Of a stretch of DNA of 8,453 nt, positions 6,338 to 8,453 are shown one piece after another. The first letter of the stretch is position 1. The number at the start of each line of letters is the position of its first letter. The position numbers and the translations under genes are program-made. Source of the stretch: a bacterium. Lineage in GTDB: Bacteria; Ratteibacteria; UBA8468; B48-G9; JAFGKM01. The notes beneath the pieces were generated by a model. The model was given only the letters and a program-made list of their open reading frames with translations. It did no database searches and was not told where the DNA came from. Location of the stretch: contig JAGHCG010000203.1 of NCBI GenBank assembly GCA_021160565.1, positions 1 through 8,453 of the forward strand. The letters run 5' to 3'.

Positions 6338-6347
6338 ATATAACATT

Positions 6348-7589
6348 ATGGGGAATTTTAAAAAAGTCCGGGGTATGCATGATATTTTACCGCCTGAAAG
6401 TGAAATCTGGAAAAATGTTGAGAAAATATTGAGGGAAACTGTTGAACTTTATGGATTTAAGGAAATAAAAACGCCTGTTGTGGAAGAAAAATCCCTTTTT
6501 GAAAGAAGTGTTGGAGAAACTTCGGATATTGTTCTGAAGGAAATGTACACTTTTACCGACAAAAAAGGGAGATTTCTTGCTCTAAGACCAGAAGGAACTG
6601 CTTCTGTTGTGAGAGCATATATAGAGGCACAGATTTATAATAAAGAAAGAATTTCCAGATTTTATTATTTTGGTCCAATGTTCAGATATGACAGACCCCA
6701 GAAAGGAAGATACAGACAATCTTATCAATTTGGAATAGAATTACTTGGCGGAGCCCATCCCTTTTTTGATGGAGAGGTGATAAAAATCCTTGATAATTTA
6801 TTCAAAAATCTCGGAATAAACAATTTTTATTTTTCAGTAAATTCTCTCGGATGCAATACATGCAAAAAGAAATATACTGAAATTGTGAGAAATTATTTTG
6901 AAAAATTAAAAGAAGATTTATGTGAAGATTGTAAAATTCGGCTTGAAAAATCTCCCTTGAGAATACTTGATTGTAAAAATGAAAAATGTAAAGAGATGAT
7001 TAAAAATGTATCTTCTCCTGTGGAAAATTTATGTGACGAATGTAAAGCACATTTTGATAAAGTTAATGAATATATGAAAGAATTTGAAATTAGATATTTA
7101 TTAAATCCTATGCTTGTAAGAGGACTTGATTACTATACAAAAACAGTTTTTGAAGTGTTTATAGATAATGAACCAAATGCAATTGCTGCTGGAGGAAGAT
7201 ACGATAATCTTGTGAAAGAACTCGGAGGACCTGATATTCCTGCAACAGGTTTTGCAATTGGAATTGAAAGAATTATCCCTCTTGTGAAGGTGAAAACTGA
7301 TAGGATTATAATTCATGGAATTTTTCTTGGAGAAAAAGCAAAAATTTATGGAACAAAAATTGCTGATATCCTCAGAAAAGAAAACATTTCAGTTGAAGTG
7401 GATTATGAAGAAAGGTCGCTTAAATCTCATTTGAAAATTGCTGACAGATTGAAAAGAAAATGGTGTATAATAATCGGAGATATAGAGGTTGAGAAAAAAG
7501 AAATAATTTTGAAGAATATGGAAACAGGGAAACAGGAAAGTATTAAAGAAGAAAATCTGGTTTCTAAAATAAAGGAGTGCTTAAAATGA
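6348..7589 (+). CDS. hisS: Histidyl-tRNA synthetase
   Basis: HisRS charges tRNA(His) with histidine using ATP, as a class II homodimer. The 413 residues fit the bacterial family. The conserved N-terminal VRGMHDILPPE (7-17) supports this start, because the next Met lies inside it. Motif 2 is in RFYYFGPMFRYDRPQKGRYRQ (104-124). The histidine-specific signatures are LVRGLDYYTKTVFE (256-269, with catalytic-type Arg258) and AAGGRYDNL (280-288). Motif 3 is GFAIGIERI (301-309), and a C-terminal anticodon-binding domain covers about 322-410. An insertion at 169-232 holds eight paired cysteines, likely zinc-binding. No Shine-Dalgarno is visible before the ATG. hisS-aspS adjacency is also found in Bacillus and relatives; here the two overlap by ATGA. 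Confidence 0.97.
   Translation: MGNFKKVRGMHDILPPESEIWKNVEKILRETVELYGFKEIKTPVVEEKSLFERSVGETSDIVLKEMYTFTDKKGRFLALRPEGTASVVRAYIEAQIYNKERISRFYYFGPMFRYDRPQKGRYRQSYQFGIELLGGAHPFFDGEVIKILDNLFKNLGINNFYFSVNSLGCNTCKKKYTEIVRNYFEKLKEDLCEDCKIRLEKSPLRILDCKNEKCKEMIKNVSSPVENLCDECKAHFDKVNEYMKEFEIRYLLNPMLVRGLDYYTKTVFEVFIDNEPNAIAAGGRYDNLVKELGGPDIPATGFAIGIERIIPLVKVKTDRIIIHGIFLGEKAKIYGTKIADILRKENISVEVDYEERSLKSHLKIADRLKRKWCIIIGDIEVEKKEIILKNMETGKQESIKEENLVSKIKECLK
7574..7577 (+). promoter_or_regulatory. Ribosome binding site of aspS inside the hisS end
   Basis: GGAG lies in the last codons of hisS, 8 bp before the aspS ATG at 7586. It supports that start and lets aspS be translated both by coupling and by new initiation. 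Confidence 0.7.
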
Positions 7590-8453
7590 TAAGGACTCAT
7601 ACCTGTGGAGAACTTAATAAAAACAATCTTGGAGAAAGAGTAATTCTGTGTGGATGGGTTCATTCTGTGAGAGACCATGGAAATTTAACATTTATTGATT
7701 TAAGAGATAGATATGGAATTACTCAAATTGTTTGTTCTTCCGAGGATGTTTCAAAGCAAATATGGGAAATTGTAAAAAGAGTTAAAAATGAATGGGTTGT
7801 TAAAATTGAAGGTGTTGTTGTTGCAAGACCGGAAGAAACAGTAAATCCAAAAATTCCCACCGGAGAGATAGAGGTAAAACTCATCAATATTGAAATATTA
7901 AATAAATGTAAACCTCTTCCTTTTGAAATCACTGAAATGGAAAATGTTTCTGAAAATTTAAGATTGAAATACAGATATCTTGATATGAGAAGATACAATT
8001 TCCAGCAAAATCTTTTTAAAAGGTCCATTTTTATCGGAAAAATCAGAGAGTTTCTAATTTCTGAAAATTTCGTTGAAATTGAAACTCCAATTTTAACAAA
8101 AAGTACTCCTGAAGGAGCAAGAGACTTCATTGTCCCTTCAAGATTAAATCCAGGGAAATTTTATGCACTTCCTCAATCTCCGCAGCTTTTCAAACAACTT
8201 TTAATGATAGGAGGTTTTGATAAATATTTTCAGATTGCAAGATGCTTCAGAGATGAAGACCTGAGAGCCGATAGACAGCCAGAATTCACTCAACTTGATA
8301 TTGAAATGTCCTTCATTGAAGAAGAAGACATAATAACTTTAATAGAGAAACTTTTAAAATATTCCATAGAAAAAACATTTGGATATGAGATTAAAATTCC
8401 ATTTCCAAGAATGAATTATGAAGAGGCAATTTCAAAATATGGAAGTGATACAC
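7586..8453 (+). CDS. aspS: Aspartyl-tRNA synthetase (5' part, runs off the window)
   Basis: AspRS charges tRNA with aspartate as a class II enzyme. The frame is open from ATG 7586 to the right edge, giving the first 289 residues of a protein usually near 590 in bacteria, so motif 3 and part of the bacterial insertion domain lie outside. The N-terminal OB-fold anticodon domain (about 1-105) shows LCGWVHSVRDHGNLTFIDLRD (21-41). The catalytic domain follows with RLKYRYLDMRR (126-136), motif 1 around NFVEIETPILTKSTPEGARD (161-180), QSPQLFKQLLM (197-207) and motif 2 FRDEDLRADRQPEFTQLDIE (221-240). Residue 31 is His, which in bacterial-type AspRS tends to mark non-discriminating enzymes that also charge tRNA(Asn). 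GARD and QSPQ are AspRS-type, so an AsnRS is unlikely. Confidence 0.96.
   Translation, partial: MIRTHTCGELNKNNLGERVILCGWVHSVRDHGNLTFIDLRDRYGITQIVCSSEDVSKQIWEIVKRVKNEWVVKIEGVVVARPEETVNPKIPTGEIEVKLINIEILNKCKPLPFEITEMENVSENLRLKYRYLDMRRYNFQQNLFKRSIFIGKIREFLISENFVEIETPILTKSTPEGARDFIVPSRLNPGKFYALPQSPQLFKQLLMIGGFDKYFQIARCFRDEDLRADRQPEFTQLDIEMSFIEEEDIITLIEKLLKYSIEKTFGYEIKIPFPRMNYEEAISKYGSDT

Noticed and set aside
6339..6344. TATAAC as the hisS -10 element
   Set aside because: It matches consensus well, but it would start transcription after the hisS ATG, and the nearest -35-like site is 22 bp away.
7723..8130. Minus-strand open frame of 135 codons inside aspS
   Set aside because: It is antisense to conserved AspRS sequence and has no recognisable motif or start signal.
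7586..8453. Reading the last gene as asparaginyl-tRNA synthetase because of His31
   Set aside because: Bacterial AspRS features such as TPEGARD, QSPQLFKQLLM and FRDEDLRADRQPEFTQ are present, so it is AspRS whatever its tRNA discrimination.

Overview
The window is AT-rich bacterial chromosome, with G+C clearly below 40% by eye. Arg is coded mostly by AGA/AGG. Coding strands are purine-rich and the proteins are rich in Lys and Glu. Together these suggest an AT-rich, possibly thermophilic or deep-branching bacterium. No gene here allows a confident phylum call. TAA and TGA both act as stops, so the standard bacterial code fits. The window is almost fully coding, with only two intergenic gaps over 80 bp. 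I see no mobile element, CRISPR array, tRNA or rRNA.

Region 1 (1-2044, plus strand): the last 22 codons of an unidentified gene, then pyrH (UMP kinase), frr (ribosome recycling factor) and cmk (CMP kinase). The genes are joined by ATGA start-stop overlaps, except pyrH-frr, where a strong AGGAGGG ribosome binding site lies in a 34-bp gap. This unit makes UDP and CDP for nucleic acid synthesis and recycles ribosomes.

Region 2 (2041-3892, minus strand): a gene of the L-fucose isomerase family converges on cmk so tightly that the two TAA stops share TTAA. It has its own promoter-like sequence, nested inverted repeats in its leader and an excellent ribosome binding site. It is the only sugar-catabolism gene present and has no fucose-pathway neighbours.

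Region 3 (3893-6347, minus strand): rpsO (ribosomal protein S15) followed with no gap by pnp (polynucleotide phosphorylase), the common bacterial rpsO-pnp pair. A consensus TTGACA-N16-TATAAT promoter precedes rpsO.

Region 4 (6257-8453, plus strand): hisS (histidyl-tRNA synthetase), divergent from rpsO, then aspS (aspartyl-tRNA synthetase) by an ATGA overlap. aspS runs off the right edge. hisS has no visible Shine-Dalgarno sequence, and a possible promoter lies so close that its mRNA may be leaderless. Its -35 would overlap the rpsO -35 back to back.

Most of the window is core translation, RNA turnover and nucleotide metabolism. I do not see a clearly undescribed system. The best leads are regulatory: the shared -35 divergent promoter, the candidate leaderless hisS and the nested inverted repeats before the fucose isomerase gene. 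Two protein-level leads are the non-discriminating-like residue in AspRS and the isolated fucose isomerase paralogue.
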